From Pyrenophora tritici-repentis (taxonomy: Eukaryota > Ascomycota > Dothideomycetes > Pleosporales > Pleosporaceae): a stretch of DNA of 64,000 bases. The DNA lies in assembly GCF_003171515.1 (NCBI RefSeq), contig NC_089392.1:1054001-1118000 (forward strand). The letters run 5' to 3'. Of the stretch, positions 32,155-44,173 are shown in pieces. The notes below the pieces were generated by a model. It did not search any database and had not been told where the DNA came from. It saw only the letters and a program-made list of their open reading frames with translations. The position numbers and the translations under genes were made by a program. How positions within the stretch are numbered: position 1 is the first letter of the stretch; every line of letters begins with the position of its first letter.

Positions 32155-34642
32155 TCACGTTGACTCTTCTCCATCGCGCTGCACACCCAGCCCCCGCAAT
32201 TTCTGCGACAGTAGACCTGCATTCGGAGGTCCAGTTGGGCTCCCGAGTGGTGAAAAGGCATTCCCACCATACCCAATGTCGCCTTTGCTGAGTTTCTCAA
32301 ACGTGCCGTCGTTGGAGCTATTCGGGCTCACGACAGGCCTCGGTGATGTAACAGGTGTCCTGAAGGGGCTCTTCGGATCAACATCCATGCACTCGCGAGA
32401 AACAGGTTGTGACTGAATCGCAGCTAGTCGACTGAGAGCAAAGGGAATGGGTTGTAAGTCGGCTACATGTGAGCTGAAACTGCTCGACGCAGATGAGTTG
32501 GCATTGTCACCAGTAAACTTCACTGTTGGAGGAGGCAAGGGTGTGTGCTGCCTAATGTTATCAAGCGCATCGTAGGCCTGCTGTGAGTGAGAAAGTGGCC
32601 ATCCAGCGCTGCGACGACGGGAGACTTTGTCTGTAAGCTGAGGCCCGCTAGACTGGGTCTTTTGCGATGCCATAGAGTCTCTTGTCGGTTTGTACGTGCT
32701 GTATCTTGGCTCTGGCTGCTGAATTTCATTTCTCAGCTTCTCCTTACCATCTGGCACTCGATTGGCAAAAACGACGCGTATGCTTTTGTACAGATAATGC
32801 CGACCCTTTGACGGACAGCATATGTGCAAATGAATCAGGTATCGCAGAATAGGTCGGTCGTTGGGATCGTCGGAACTACTGAGAGCAGCTTCTGGGCAGT
32901 CTGTGCCCAAGTTCTTTCGTGAAGAAGAGGGCATATCGATGATAGGCCCCGCAGAATAACTGCGCTGCCTGATGAAGGTCTTCTGCCCTGGCTCCATGTC
33001 GGACAAGTCGTACGGGACGAGGAATAGCTTCACGGCCGTCTTGTTCGGGTTCTTCAGTACTATCTGAAGCTGGCCCTGTGGCGGAATCCGGTAACATCCC
33101 CCGGGAGGCGCTTTCGGTAAAGTCGACCGTCTCTTCTTCTTCTCCTTTCGTCGAAGATTCCCTTTTGTTGTTTGTAGACTTTCTTCATCTCCCAGATGTA
33201 TCCGAAAGTCCAAGTCATCTTGATCGGGGGGAGGTACAGCATGGCGACGCTTATGTTTACCGGATTCTTTGCTTTCATCGGGCGCTGGTAATGAGTTTTC
33301 CAGGTCTATGAGACCGACATATGGACTTGGCTCGTTATCTGAGATCCTACCATTGCCTGTATTGTAGCTGTAGAAGACTGCAGGAAAAGGCACTGTTACA
33401 TGAGGTGGGCACCTGAGACTCGACTTGCAATCTCCACGCCCAAGGACGCCGATTTTGGCGACAAAGTCTAGAGGTCGCGAAGGCGTAGTTGACATACGTC
33501 CTCGCAATATTGACTCCTCGTATGAACCTACCATCGGAGCGTGTTGGAGTGGGGATGCTTCGGATGAGAAAGATGGCCGTCGGGGGCTCAGATAGGGTGT
33601 GTGTGTGAGTGAGAGTAAGGTTCGGATATGTTGTTTGTCATGGATCGCCGAGGTTGATGCGCCTGATACGGTAAGGAGGTGCCATGACGAAGATGGCGAG
33701 CTGCAGGAGTTCCGGTTGCGGATCGCGCCATTTGTATGGACTGGTACGGTTGAAAAGAAGGCGGGGTAAAAGTATGCCTGCGATTATTTCTGTCAGGACT
33801 CGGAGAGGTCTTTCGCGAACTCGGACCAGAGGAGAAGTCTAGACCTGTGTTGTTTGCCTGGTACACAAGGGGGCTTGTGGGTGGCAGAAGTGTGAATTGA
33901 CTGTGTGACGAGTGTGACGTCGCTCGTGCCCGCGCGACAGTACGAGTGTCGTCGTTGCTCGGCTCGGAATATTGGACATGGCTAGTACGGGTCGGATATC
34001 CAGCCGCGGGAAACGAACGGTCCCAAGGAACCACAGGCGAAGTGGCTACAAAACCGGCAGACGAGTGGCCATGGTCGGTTGCGGTAGCCGCTCTCTGCTC
34101 CCGAAAGTCGCCCGAGTGTAATGCCGATCGAGGGCGCTGGATGTCTAGGCCTGCCGCTGCAGCATCTCGGACATGGTCAGGGGTAGAAGTGCGCGAAGCT
34201 TGCAATTCGGTGGAAGGCGTTCGTGGAAGGCTTGGACGGTCTCCAGAAGTCGGACGTGGTGGGATAGGCCCATGATTTGCGATATCGGTCTAGAAATCAA
34301 GTCAGTATTTATTGCATGGATACACAAGCGCTACCGAGTGTATTTTGGCTTTTCTTTACTCACACCCTGCCACTGTAACCATGATGGGCTGTTGGTCTTC
34401 TTTATCCTCTCGATCCACTCATTGCGACCGAACATGGACGGCTTGCGCGTGTGGGTGGAAGACTCGACGTCTACTTCAAGCGACCGTTGGGCAGTCAGGG
34501 CTTCTTCTTGTCGCATGGCGTTGCCCCAATCGTCCTCCGAGTCAAGTCTCGTGGCTCCACCTCTTTCAAGGTTGGTGGGCGAGGTGTGAGCCAAGTATGA
34601 CGGCGCGGGTGGACTATCATTGGGATCATGGAAAATAGGCAT
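32155..34642 (-). CDS. Atos/FAM214-like protein, frameshifted at a CA repeat
   Basis: Exon 1 (34642-34364) ends at GTGAGT; the 74-nt intron ends TTTCTAG; exon 2 runs from 34289. Near the end of a long Ser/Pro/His-rich region the frame shifts at a CA repeat (about 33600). Both Atos domains lie after the shift: MVGSYEESILRGRM with FVAKIGVLGRG and VPFPAVFY, and GQLQIVLKNPNKTAVKLFL with YDLSDM and KTFIRQRSYS. Atos-family proteins are putative transcription regulators; the second domain is also called chromosome-segregation-like. About 800 residues would result if the frame were continuous. The shift may be a real polymorphism, an error, or a hidden short intron. Confidence 0.75.
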
Positions 34643-35322
34643 GACTGAAAGAGAATGTTGTAAGAAACAGCATAGATATGAGTACTAGTATCTCAGTGGA
34701 ATCAGATAATAGTGGTGGGATTATGGAAGTGTGACGACGGCGGAGACAGTGAGGTCAGGATGGAGCGCGTGCTGGCTCGGCGAATGATGTGAGTAAAAGA
34801 AGCAGTTTGGCGCGAATGCGTTGGCTCCAGCGGCCGGCTCACCACACAGTCATACTGGCCAGGAAACAAGGCGAAACACCGTGGAGCGCTCCGGGCTGAG
34901 GTGCGGAGAGGCAGAGGGATGACGGGCTATGCGCTGTGCGCTGTGATGTTTGCAACTACTTGGATGACGGCAAATTTCTAATCGCTGCTGATAAAGGAGC
35001 TCCAGTCGGTCGAACCGGTATTGGCCGAGGTCCTGGCGCAAGAGGTCACACGACGAGAAGAATTAAGTTTTGGCTTTGTGCCTGCACGTGCGCTACCAAG
35101 TGAATAGATGGAACTGTACGTAGGTATGCTCTGCAGAGATACAACGGTGCTCAAAGCTGAGACGGCCTCAGTTGTGCAGTGATGCAGCCATGCAGCCGAT
35201 CCCGCCCCGCTTCTGCCAAGACTGAGTGAGGAAACTACGCGCGCGTGCGCGGTATTGTGCCGTCTTTTGCCTGCTCACTTTTCACTTTTGATCTACCGAC
35301 ATCCACCACCGCTGTCGTCATC
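34643..35322. other. Divergent promoter region of Atos-like and FYV7-like genes
   Basis: No gene or repeat is supported. The last 60 bp are pyrimidine-rich, typical of fungal 5' leaders. Confidence 0.4.
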
Positions 35323-35977
35323 ATGGGAGTAAAACCACGACATGAGAAAGGCGGCGAGTCGTCGGCATGGAAGCAGAAAAAGGGTTTCAAGATTGGCCCT
35401 GCAAATCTGCCCGATGGCACCCATAGACGGAAAAGTACGTATTGGGTCCCATCAAGCGTAGCTCTCCACCATACCTACTAATTTGCGCATAGTCGAAAAG
35501 ATCAAGAAGAGCCTCATCGAGAAAGCCAAGATAAAGAAGCAGTATGCAAAGCTCAAAGCACGTGAAGAAACGGAAGCAACAGCACCGCGCAAATCTGTCT
35601 ATGAACGCGAAGCCGACAACACGACCGACCCTGTACCAGAACCCAGCCTGGAACCCCACCCTGACCGAGTCGCTATGCTGGAAGAGAAGTCACCTGAACC
35701 TCAAGGCACCCGATACATAGAGAGGCAGGAGCGAAGACGGCGTCCACAACCATTCCAGAAAGAGAGCGAGGTGACGCGCAAGAAGAGGGAGGAAGCCGAG
35801 GAGAGGCAAAAAGCGAGGGAAGAGGCAGACAGGGAGCGTCAGAAGAAAATCGCTGAACGGGAGCGCTTTAGAAAAACTATGGCCAAGGCGAGGGGAGGTC
35901 CCAATGGCAAGAGAAAACTCGGTCGCGAAAGCACCATTTTGCTTGCCAAAGCGCAGAGGCTCATGGCCAAAACCTGA
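35323..35977 (+). CDS. FYV7: rRNA-processing protein Fyv7-like
   Basis: Exon 1 is 35323-35434 and exon 2 35493-35977; the 58-nt intron has GTACGT, a TACTAAT branch site and CATAG. The 198-residue product is highly basic. The conserved core is GFKIGPANLPDGTHRRK joined across the intron to IEKIKKSLIEKAKIKKQYAKLKA, the Fyv7/Tap26 signature. A long Lys/Glu/Arg coiled coil follows and ends KRKLGRESTILLAKAQ. In yeast Fyv7 acts in the nucleolus in 18S rRNA maturation with the small-subunit processome. Length and architecture fit the family. Confidence 0.88.
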
Positions 35978-37084
35978 GGAATTCGACCATCTTGTAGAGA
36001 CGCGTGACGTCGACCTCTGGATCCCAGGCAATGAACACGTTCTTGCAAGCCGTCGGGCGACGTTTTCCCGACAAGCTCCGGTTCATGTACAGGTGCTTAA
36101 CACGCCACTGTCTGTCTGAAGCAACATCCTTCAGCTCCACCCGAGAAACGTATCCGGGAGTCACTACACCATACCAGCGTACCCCGAAATGCTACGCTGA
36201 ACGGCCATGTCCGTGTCGTCAGTAGCCTGACTATGCACTGTTTGTCATGCAGATGCTGCTTCTATGCTCAACAAACGTAAGAATATAGAATATCACATAC
36301 GTTCGAGTAACCCGAATAAATTAATGCCTTCTGGAATCAAGTTGTGTAATTCCATTGTCACGTCATTGCTACTGTCGTGTAATCAAAGTCACTTGTACAG
36401 CCTCCGGCTCAGCTCCAAGAGGAGGAGCGGTTGACTTGACAATGCATTCTGTTCGTGCCATTTTGATGCGCAAGATCGGACGCCCATCCCATTGGAGCAA
36501 TCAAGTAAGAGATTATACAAAACCAACTACACTAGCCAGGCCATCGCATGCATGGTCCCACCTTTCTGCGTTCCAACATTCGAATGCATGGAAATACCGA
36601 GGCAGAGGCTGGCGCTTGCCGTATGAGATCTGATCTCCGCACTAGAGACGCCACTCGCTCTTTCCAGCCTCGCTCGCACATCTCGCCATCCCTCTTACAT
36701 CCCACCACCACAGGTCAATGCTGCAGATGCATGCATATGCATTCACCGGGATTCCTCGTGCTACCACAATCCTCTACTATCCACACTCAACCCTATTATG
36801 AGTTGACTAGTAGTTGCCATCGCAGCTTCAAGCTCGCAGATTACACCGGATTTCATATGCTGCCCTCCGTCTTTTGTGAGCATCTGCTATCTTGTACAAG
36901 CAATTTCTATGGTCCGACCTCGAACGCAGCTCAGCCACGCTTGCCTCCGATCGACATTGGTCCGTCACCGGATTTCAATCAGCAGGTGGTTGGCGAGGCC
37001 TGTATTGGGAAAATCATCAACATTAACTGGTCGTATCTTCATTTTCTCGGAGCTTATATCATATTTTTGTATCTTGTGAAACAA
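35978..37084. other. Intergenic, no supported gene
   Basis: Downstream of the Fyv7 gene no coding exon, RNA or repeat could be supported before the LINE tail. Confidence 0.4.
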
Positions 37085-38500
37085 AAGGCCCGTTGCGGGG
37101 GAGCAATGAGCAACGTCAGCCAGACCAACACCGACAGCTACAAGCTATTACTAATTCAATTCCTAAAAACAACAAAAGAGATACAGAACAGACTATCCCA
37201 TACCAGTTTAGACCATGGGATACGCCTAACTACAAAGTAAAAATCTCACAAAAACGCAAGGAAGAGGAAGCAATTGAGCATAAGGCCTACATTAAAACAA
37301 GGCTAGATAACTGCACTACAATCTACTCAGACGCCTCGCAAATAAAAGATGGAAATGGTATAGGTGTTGGCATCGTAGCCTACAACTCAACCCAGCAAGA
37401 GGTCTACTCAGAAAAGACTAATATAGGGGAATACCAGCTAGTTTACAACGGTGAACTAGAAGGTATTACTCTAGCTTTTGAATACGCAGCAAAGACAGCT
37501 ACAAGAGATCAAGAATTTGAGATCTACGCAGACAACCAGGCAGCAATATATAGGCTCAAAAACCTATCAGATAACCCAGGGCAACAGTGGCAACTACGAT
37601 GCCTAAAAGCAGCAAAAACAATCCGACAAAAACAAGCTACTATCCACTTACTGTGGGCACCTGGACACACAGACATAGTAGGGAATGAAAGAGCGGACTA
37701 TCTTGCAAAAGAAGCTGCTAAAGAAGTCCCACAATCATCAACAAAAAGCATTGCCTACCTAGGCACTGTTATCAAAAAGATCGAACAAACCGAACAACGC
37801 CAAGAGTACCAAAAATACAAAACAAGAGCAACTAATCTAAACAAAAAGACCTACTCAGCAAAATTCCCACTCAAAATCCGAAAAACAATCCAAATACCAC
37901 GCAGCACTAATCGAGAAATCTCTAGCGCCTTCTATGCTCTCAAAATAGGACACGGATACTTTGGGTCCTATTTAAAGAGATTCAAGAAAAGAGAATCCGA
38001 CCTCTGCAGTTGCTCGCACACCCAAACACCAGAGCACCTACTTTTACAATGCTCTCTATACAAAACAGAAAGAAAAACTCTTATACAAGCAATTCATCAC
38101 CAACCAGCGACTCTACCACTACTTCTCCATACTAGCGCTGGTATAGAAGCTACTTTAGCTTTTATTACTAGCACTAGAATCGGAACAAGAAAATGGTACC
38201 AAGGACAGCTACCAGACGACACACAGAGAGACACTGTATAAAACTAAAAAACACTGCCTTCCCCTTTGCCATAAGAGCCCGCTGCTACATCTCTTTCTAT
38301 TCACCAAACTGCTCTTTAGCACCAGGCACTAGCTAGACACCGAGTATCTAGCTAGAAGCAAGCCTAAAATGCCATAGCCAAACAAACACCCAAATTGTAC
38401 GATAAACAAAACCAGATAGAACGGCCCTCGGCCCAGTCCTACATAGTCTCTGACTGAAAAAGGACTCAAATGGAATAATAATAATAATAATAATTATTGA
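37085..38500 (+). mobile_element. 5'-truncated LINE tail ending in a TAA repeat
   Basis: Contains the RNase H and 3' part of a LINE ORF2 followed by a short 3' untranslated region and a terminal (TAA)n-like tail (about 38474-38497). The 5' end is cut within ORF2. Base use is A-rich and unlike the LINE at 3-9 kb, so this is a third LINE family. Confidence 0.85.
37093..38241 (+). pseudogene. LINE ORF2 C-terminal fragment with RNase H
   Basis: The open frame encodes an RNase H domain (TIYSDASQIKDGNGIGVGIV, YNGELEGITLAFEYA, IYADNQAAIYRL, LLWAPGHTDIVGNERADYLAK) with Asp, Glu, Asp and Asp in place, then a terminal knuckle CSCSHTQTPEHLLLQC. The RT and endonuclease are missing. The frame has no stop, suggesting fairly recent arrival, but without RT it cannot move alone. 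Codons favour A-ending forms, unlike neighbouring host genes. Confidence 0.85.
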
Positions 38501-38788
38501 GAAGCTGACACTATTAGTAGTAGTATGACTACCTAATAGAGCGCTCTCTAAGGCACAACGGTAGTGGTGGTACAGATTCGTATTGTATTGACTAAGGAGC
38601 TATTCACACGTTCGTAGATCCGTGTTGCGTGCAGCTGCGTCCAAGCTCCCCGCTAGGACCCACCTGCACGTGTCACCAATCATGTGACTACTCCTCCGCT
38701 TGATACCACCAAGTCACTTACGGACTGTATTCTCAACAATAATAATAATACATGTGTCGAAGGTGAAAAGTCGCAGCACCAAACGCCC

Positions 38789-41700
38789 TCAACCATCTAA
38801 TGCTTGAGCTTGACACTGCACAAAGGTTAGCACACATCATCAAACAACAAAAGTTCAGGGCAGGACTTACCATCTGCCAATAAACTCCCCTCTTCCTCAG
38901 TAAACTCTGATGGTCACCCCTCTCCAATACCTTACCACTCCCCATCACAAAGATAACATCCGCCTTTTGAATCGTAGCAAGACGATGCGCAACCGCAATA
39001 ACCGTTTTACTCCCCTCTCCCGCAGCACGCTCAATAGCCTCCTGCACCAACTTCTCCGACTCCGAGTCCAGCGAAGAAGTCGCCTCATCCAGTAACAAGA
39101 GTTTAGGCTTACGAAGCAGTGCACGCGCAAGCGACAACCGTTGTTTTTGACCCCCAGACAACGACAAGCCCTTTGGCCCCAGCCGCTGCTCATACCCATT
39201 CGGAAGCGAGGTGATGAAGTCGTGTATCTGGGCGTCACGACACGCCTTCTCGATATCCTCGTCGCTTGCGGCGTCGACGGATAGCGCGATGTTTTCACGG
39301 ATTGTACCCTCGTAGAGTGTGGGTTCTTGGCTGACGAGGCTGATTTGCTTGCGGTATTCGGATGCGTTGAGCGAGGTGATGTCCTGGCCGTTGAAGAGGA
39401 TACGACCGGATGATGCGTCGTAGAAGCGCTCGAGGAGCGAGATGATCGTTGATTTGCCGCAGCCGGAGGCGCCTACAAGAGCGGCGAATTGGCCTGGGCG
39501 GACGTGTATGTTGAGGTTGGATAGGACGGGTACTTCGCGCGACTTGTATGTGAAATATACGTTCTGGAACTCGATACTTCCGCCTTGGGTAGTTTGTTCC
39601 AACGGCTGGTATTTGGAAGGGCCTGAGGTATTTTGCGGACGCATGCTGATAATGCGGTTCGCGGAAGCCGTCGCCTGGGCCATGTTGGGTGCAAAAGAAA
39701 AAAACATGCCCGCTGCGATGGCGCCTTGTACGATTGCTTGATAGATGACGAAGAAGTCGGCGTTATTGTACTCTCGAGACGCAAGCAAAGTACCACCATA
39801 CCAAAACGTAAGTGCCATAACCCCCAGTTCAACGCTATCACTCGCTGCAAAGACTACAGTGCTATATTTTGCGCTTGAAAAGGCCTTTGTAACATGGCCC
39901 TGTAGTAGTGACTCGTACCGATTCCCGATCATATCCTCCATGATAAGACTGAGTACAGTACGAAAAGCGCCAACAGCTTCAGCAGCAAACTGGCTACTAT
40001 TTTCGAACACTTTGGCGTTTGTCTTTGCAAACTCCATCTCGAGACGCACGCGGAGGTAGCCGGCAGCGAGAATGAGCGGGAGAGCAGCAAAGAGGCCGAC
40101 GAGAGAGAGTTTCCAACCGTAGACGAATGAGATGATGATACATCCCACGAGATTGACAACAGCAATGAGCGCCATGGACATTTCCGTCGCCGTCAGCTGC
40201 TGAATCTGCGTCGTATCTGAACTCAAGCTTGCGGTCAGGGAGCCGGGACTGTGCCCCTGGTCGTCGAAGAATGCGATGCGTTTCCGAATAAGGTTGTCCA
40301 GGTACTCTTGTCTGTACTTGAGCGTGACTGTAATTGCAATGAGTTGGCATGCCGCACCCATGGTGAAGTATGACAAAAAGTTGCTTGCTGCCAGTACACC
40401 GAACATGCCTGCCCAGAAGTTACCTTGGCTGACAAGTTCATTCATTGGCAGTGTAAACACATTGATGACGCTGGCGAAGATCCAAGCTTGAAGGGGGAAG
40501 ACAGCGCCACTTGCCAAGATGCCTGCAATAGCGAGCGCGTATAGGATCCAGTGCTGACGTTGCTCATAGATTAGTCGACCAAAGCTTCTGAGAAGACCCT
40601 GTTGCTTATACTCCGGTTCCGCGGATTCGGAAGTATGACTGCTCACGGTATGCTCCTCGATGACCTCAGATCGAGTAGTTTTGACCTTTTCCAGTACATT
40701 GTCGTCATCAGTATGCTCAGCTTCCATGGCAATCTCTTGTGCGTGAACCAGACCGTAGTAGACACCCGCGTCAATTTTCAGCAGATCTTCATGTGTACCT
40801 TGCTCTACGAGTTTTCCTTGACGCAAGACAACAATCTTATCCGCTCTTCTGATAGTAGAAAGGCGATGGGCAATGACGATGGTGGTTCTGTTCTTGGAGA
40901 CGCGATCCAGTGCTTGCTGAACAATACGCTCAGTCCTAACATCGATGGCGCTTGTTGCTTCGTCCAGAATCAATACAGGTGGTTGTTTGATGATACTCCT
41001 TGCGATTGAGATACGCTGTCGTTGCCCGCCTGACAACTTGATGCCACTTTCTCCCACCATGGTATCGTATCCGTCGGGTAGCTTTGTGATGAATTCTTCG
41101 GCATAGGCTTCCCGGCACGCCTCCTCCACCATTTTCATCTTTTCCTCTTTGGGCAAGCCTTCATAGCTTGTACCACTCAAACCGAACGCGACGTTGTTGT
41201 AGAGGGTGTCGTTGAAGAGGAAGGGTTCTTGTTGGACGAGACCGATTTGAGATCGCCACCACTTGAGATCGACTTGGCTGAGGTCAGTGCTGCCAATCTT
41301 TATATTTCCCGTGCATGTGTTGGGTCCCAATTCAGGCTCTTCTTCCTTGTTCTTGCTTTCTTCGGCCTTCTTCTCCTGAGTCACTTCGGTTGCAGAGGAT
41401 GAGGTGGATATCTGGGTTGCAGGTACGGCTAAAGCTGTCATACAACTGAGATCGTACCATCGCTGTACCAAACCTACAATGGTCGATTTCCCTGGAGAAC
41501 ACGATAGCACGTCAGCAAAGTCCCACAAACTGAGTCATGATGCTTACCACTTCCAGATGGACCAACAATAGCAGTGACTTTGCCAGCTTCGAATGCAAGA
41601 TCAAGGCCCTTGAGAATCTGGACGTCCGGTCGGCTGGGGTAAGAAAAGCACACATTATCGAATGTAATATCAGCATCTGCAGTGATATCCGGCTCTTTCA

Positions 41701-43030
41701 GCCCGGCGGTATTGGGAACCGGTGCATCAATGGTGACGAACAGTACGGTAGCGGCAGTTGCAGCCTTTGTGATAGCAATCATCGGAGAAACGACCCTGTT
41801 GATATTCATCAGCGCCATCATCACCGAAAACAGCACCACTGTTATCATCCCAACGTTCGCCTCTTTGCCTTCGGAGTATCGCTTGATACCAAACCAAAAG
41901 GCAATGGCAAAAGTACCATACTGTCCAACCATCATAGGTGACATCATAAGCCCCATCAGAGGAGCGGCCTTTCTTTCATTCTTCGCAGCCTTGTCCAGCA
42001 TATCTTCATGCTGTCTTGCCAGTTTCGCCTCTGCACCGAACGCAACGATAATGCGAATGGACGAGAACATCTCAAATGCCATGGCAGAAGCATCATCGTG
42101 GTGCTTCTCCGTGATCTTGTGTATTCGCATGAATGGCGGGAACAGCGCACCGTAAACCACCAGGATGAACGGAAGCGAGGCTGAGGCAACCAGCGTGAGC
42201 AACGGACTCTTGATGAACGCTACGACGTAGGCTCCAATGACAAGCGTGAGTGATTGGAACAGCATAGCAAATTCCTGGGAAATGGCGAGCTGGACGGTAT
42301 TGGAAGAGGTTGTGATACGAGTTGACACCTTTCCAGGACTTATAGTATCGATGACGCTGACTGGCTGTGCGAACAAAGCACGCAAGTATGCGAGTCGCAA
42401 TGCAGCAGAGATTCGGAGACCACTGATTCGAATGGTGAGCTTTGCCATTGTTAGTGTGTGGATACAGTAGCGAAGAACTTGTATCTTACCATTGAAATGT
42501 ATGAGAGGAAGAACTTGGCGATGAAAAGACACACCAGATACAGTGTGAGTCTGTTGACCTCTGCTTGAAACTCACGAGATGTCATCGTTGTACCTGGAAT
42601 GAAGTAAGTCGTAAATGAGCCCACTAATTGTCCTGCTCGGTATCAGCAATCGGGTACCTTCCATGATTGAATCGTTGAAGCATACCAAATACGACGTTCA
42701 TCAGCGGGAATGCGATTCCTGAACCTATCGAAGTAATACTGCACAGCGCTATGAGTACAAAGTCGAACGCAGTTCCATACGAAAAGACTCGCTGAGCAGC
42801 TTCTGTTAGTATTACATTGCGTGGTAGCGATAGCAACTTACAAAATAGTTTTTCAAGCCAGCCTGAGGCGACTTCGACTTCGCAGGGCCATCGTCATCGT
42901 GCGCAACTGCTTCAACAACACCATCTTTCTCCTGTTTTGTTTCAAGAACCTGAACTGCAAGTGCAGCGTTCTCCGCCTCAGCATTCGCCGCAGGTCTCGG
43001 TGGCGACCGAGCATCAACAGAAGCGTCCAT
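38789..43030 (-). CDS. ABCB-type multidrug transporter (full transporter), six exons
   Basis: Exons 43030-42842, 42791-42686, 42623-42490, 42439-41548, 41491-38871 and 38815-38789 join in frame to 1322 residues; all introns are short GT-AG. The order is TMD1-NBD1-TMD2-NBD2. NBD1 has Walker A GPSGSGKST (split by intron 4), LSGGQRQR and LILDEATSAID; NBD2 has GASGCGKST, LSGGQKQR and LLLDEATSSLD with the H-loops in VIAHRL and AVAHRL. A charged insertion of about 45 residues lies between Walker A and the Q-loop of NBD1, as in several fungal Mdr/Pmd proteins. It should export hydrophobic drugs at the plasma membrane using ATP. Every catalytic motif is intact. A sense solo LTR lies 30 bp upstream of the ATG. 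Confidence 0.93.
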
Positions 43031-43060
43031 AGTAAAGGGTGCGTAGAAAGAGTGCAAGTG

Positions 43061-43254
43061 TGGTTGTTAGGATGACACCGATCAGATTCGTTCAAGAGTG
43101 GGATCATTGATTGCTCTAAGGATCAGAAAGATCAGACGGCTAGTCCGGTATTTGTACATGATGGACCAGTCCCTTGGCACGGATCCGGAGTCTCAAAGAC
43201 CCGATTCGATCACGTGATCATACGACGTCCAACATCAAGTCCCTTTCCGCGACA
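43061..43254 (-). repeat. Solo LTR, copia family C, 194 bp, upstream of the ABC transporter
   Basis: On the minus strand it reads TGTCGCGGAAAG...AACAACCA, the same 194-bp LTR as the copia 5' LTR at 45380-45573 in opposite orientation. It carries a CACGTG E-box and a TACAAATACC TATA-like stretch. The flanking pentamers (AAGTG and CACCC) do not match. No internal element sequence is attached. Confidence 0.85.
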
Positions 43255-44173
43255 CACCCCCCAGTCCCACGCCGTCTCAAAAAAGTCGGACTGCTCATCG
43301 CATAAGTCGGACTACTCACTGCTGTGCCCCTCTATCTTTTGATCCCCCGTAAGTCCGCCGATAACCGGCGCGCCCCTCTATGGGCATAAAAAGCTGCTCC
43401 TCCGGTCGCTTTTCGACCATCACACCTTGTTCCTTCGAGCCTTTTCAAAAAATAGACCTGCTGCATGATCATGAGCAGTCCTTCCTGTTTTCTCTAAAAA
43501 CCACTTTTGCTCAGAATGGTGTTTGAGCCTGTTCCTCTTTTCTCAGAAAGATTATCTCAGGGAACATAGGGGAACGTTCTCCTCTCTATTCCCATAAAAA
43601 GCTCGAAAGCAAGTGTTCGTAGCCAGTATGTGCGGCTGCTTGGTTCCTTCTGGTAGCTTTGACCAGTCTCTTAAAATTGATCGATCGCCAACTATATGGC
43701 GGTCCAAAAAGTCGTCCCGGACTTTCTGCTCCTGTGTGTAGAAACCTGCTGAAAAATAACATCCGTATTGGCCAACGTCCTGGTCCTGAGTCCTTCGGCG
43801 GTTGAGCGGTTGATCTTGCGGTTTGAAAACTTCGTGAAGTGCGCGGTGATGATCAATAATCCTTACGCTGTGAGTGGTCGGAGAGTGTTTGTTACACTGG
43901 AAACTGGCCGGCGAGCACCAGGCTGGCAACGCTGAGAGCGTTGCCCGGGTGAAAGAGCGTTGCTCCCGCTAGGCTAGCGCTGATCCCTGGTGTTGATGCC
44001 TATGGCTCAGTCCTTTGCTCAGCTACTCCATGTTTTCTACTCCACCATTACAACAATCCTCACCATCACCTTTGCTCCGCACCATCACTCCTTCGCATTC
44101 CCGCACAGCACGCTCTTCACTTTTCTCGCCTTTGTTCTCCTTGCTTTTTCTGCCCGTCGTCGCCGCTCCACTC
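43255..44173. other. Promoter region of the Cys-rich gene
   Basis: The last 160 bp before the ATG at 44174 are a pyrimidine-rich leader. A GGGCATAAAAAGC box near 43382 and a CCCATAAAAAGC repeat near 43591 look like TATA elements. No coding exon is supported here. Confidence 0.45.

Noticed and set aside
36548..37092. A 230-codon frame running into the LINE tail
   Set aside because: The part before 37085 is low-complexity and motif-free, and the end is out of frame with the LINE RNase H.
38733..38788. Extension of the ABC transporter frame past 38871
   Set aside because: A GTAAGT donor after YWQM and a CAG acceptor give the conserved CQAQALDG ending, so the read-through tail is intron.
43552..43929. 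A 125-codon minus-strand frame upstream of the Cys-rich gene
   Set aside because: No motif or splice logic, and it lies in the likely promoter.
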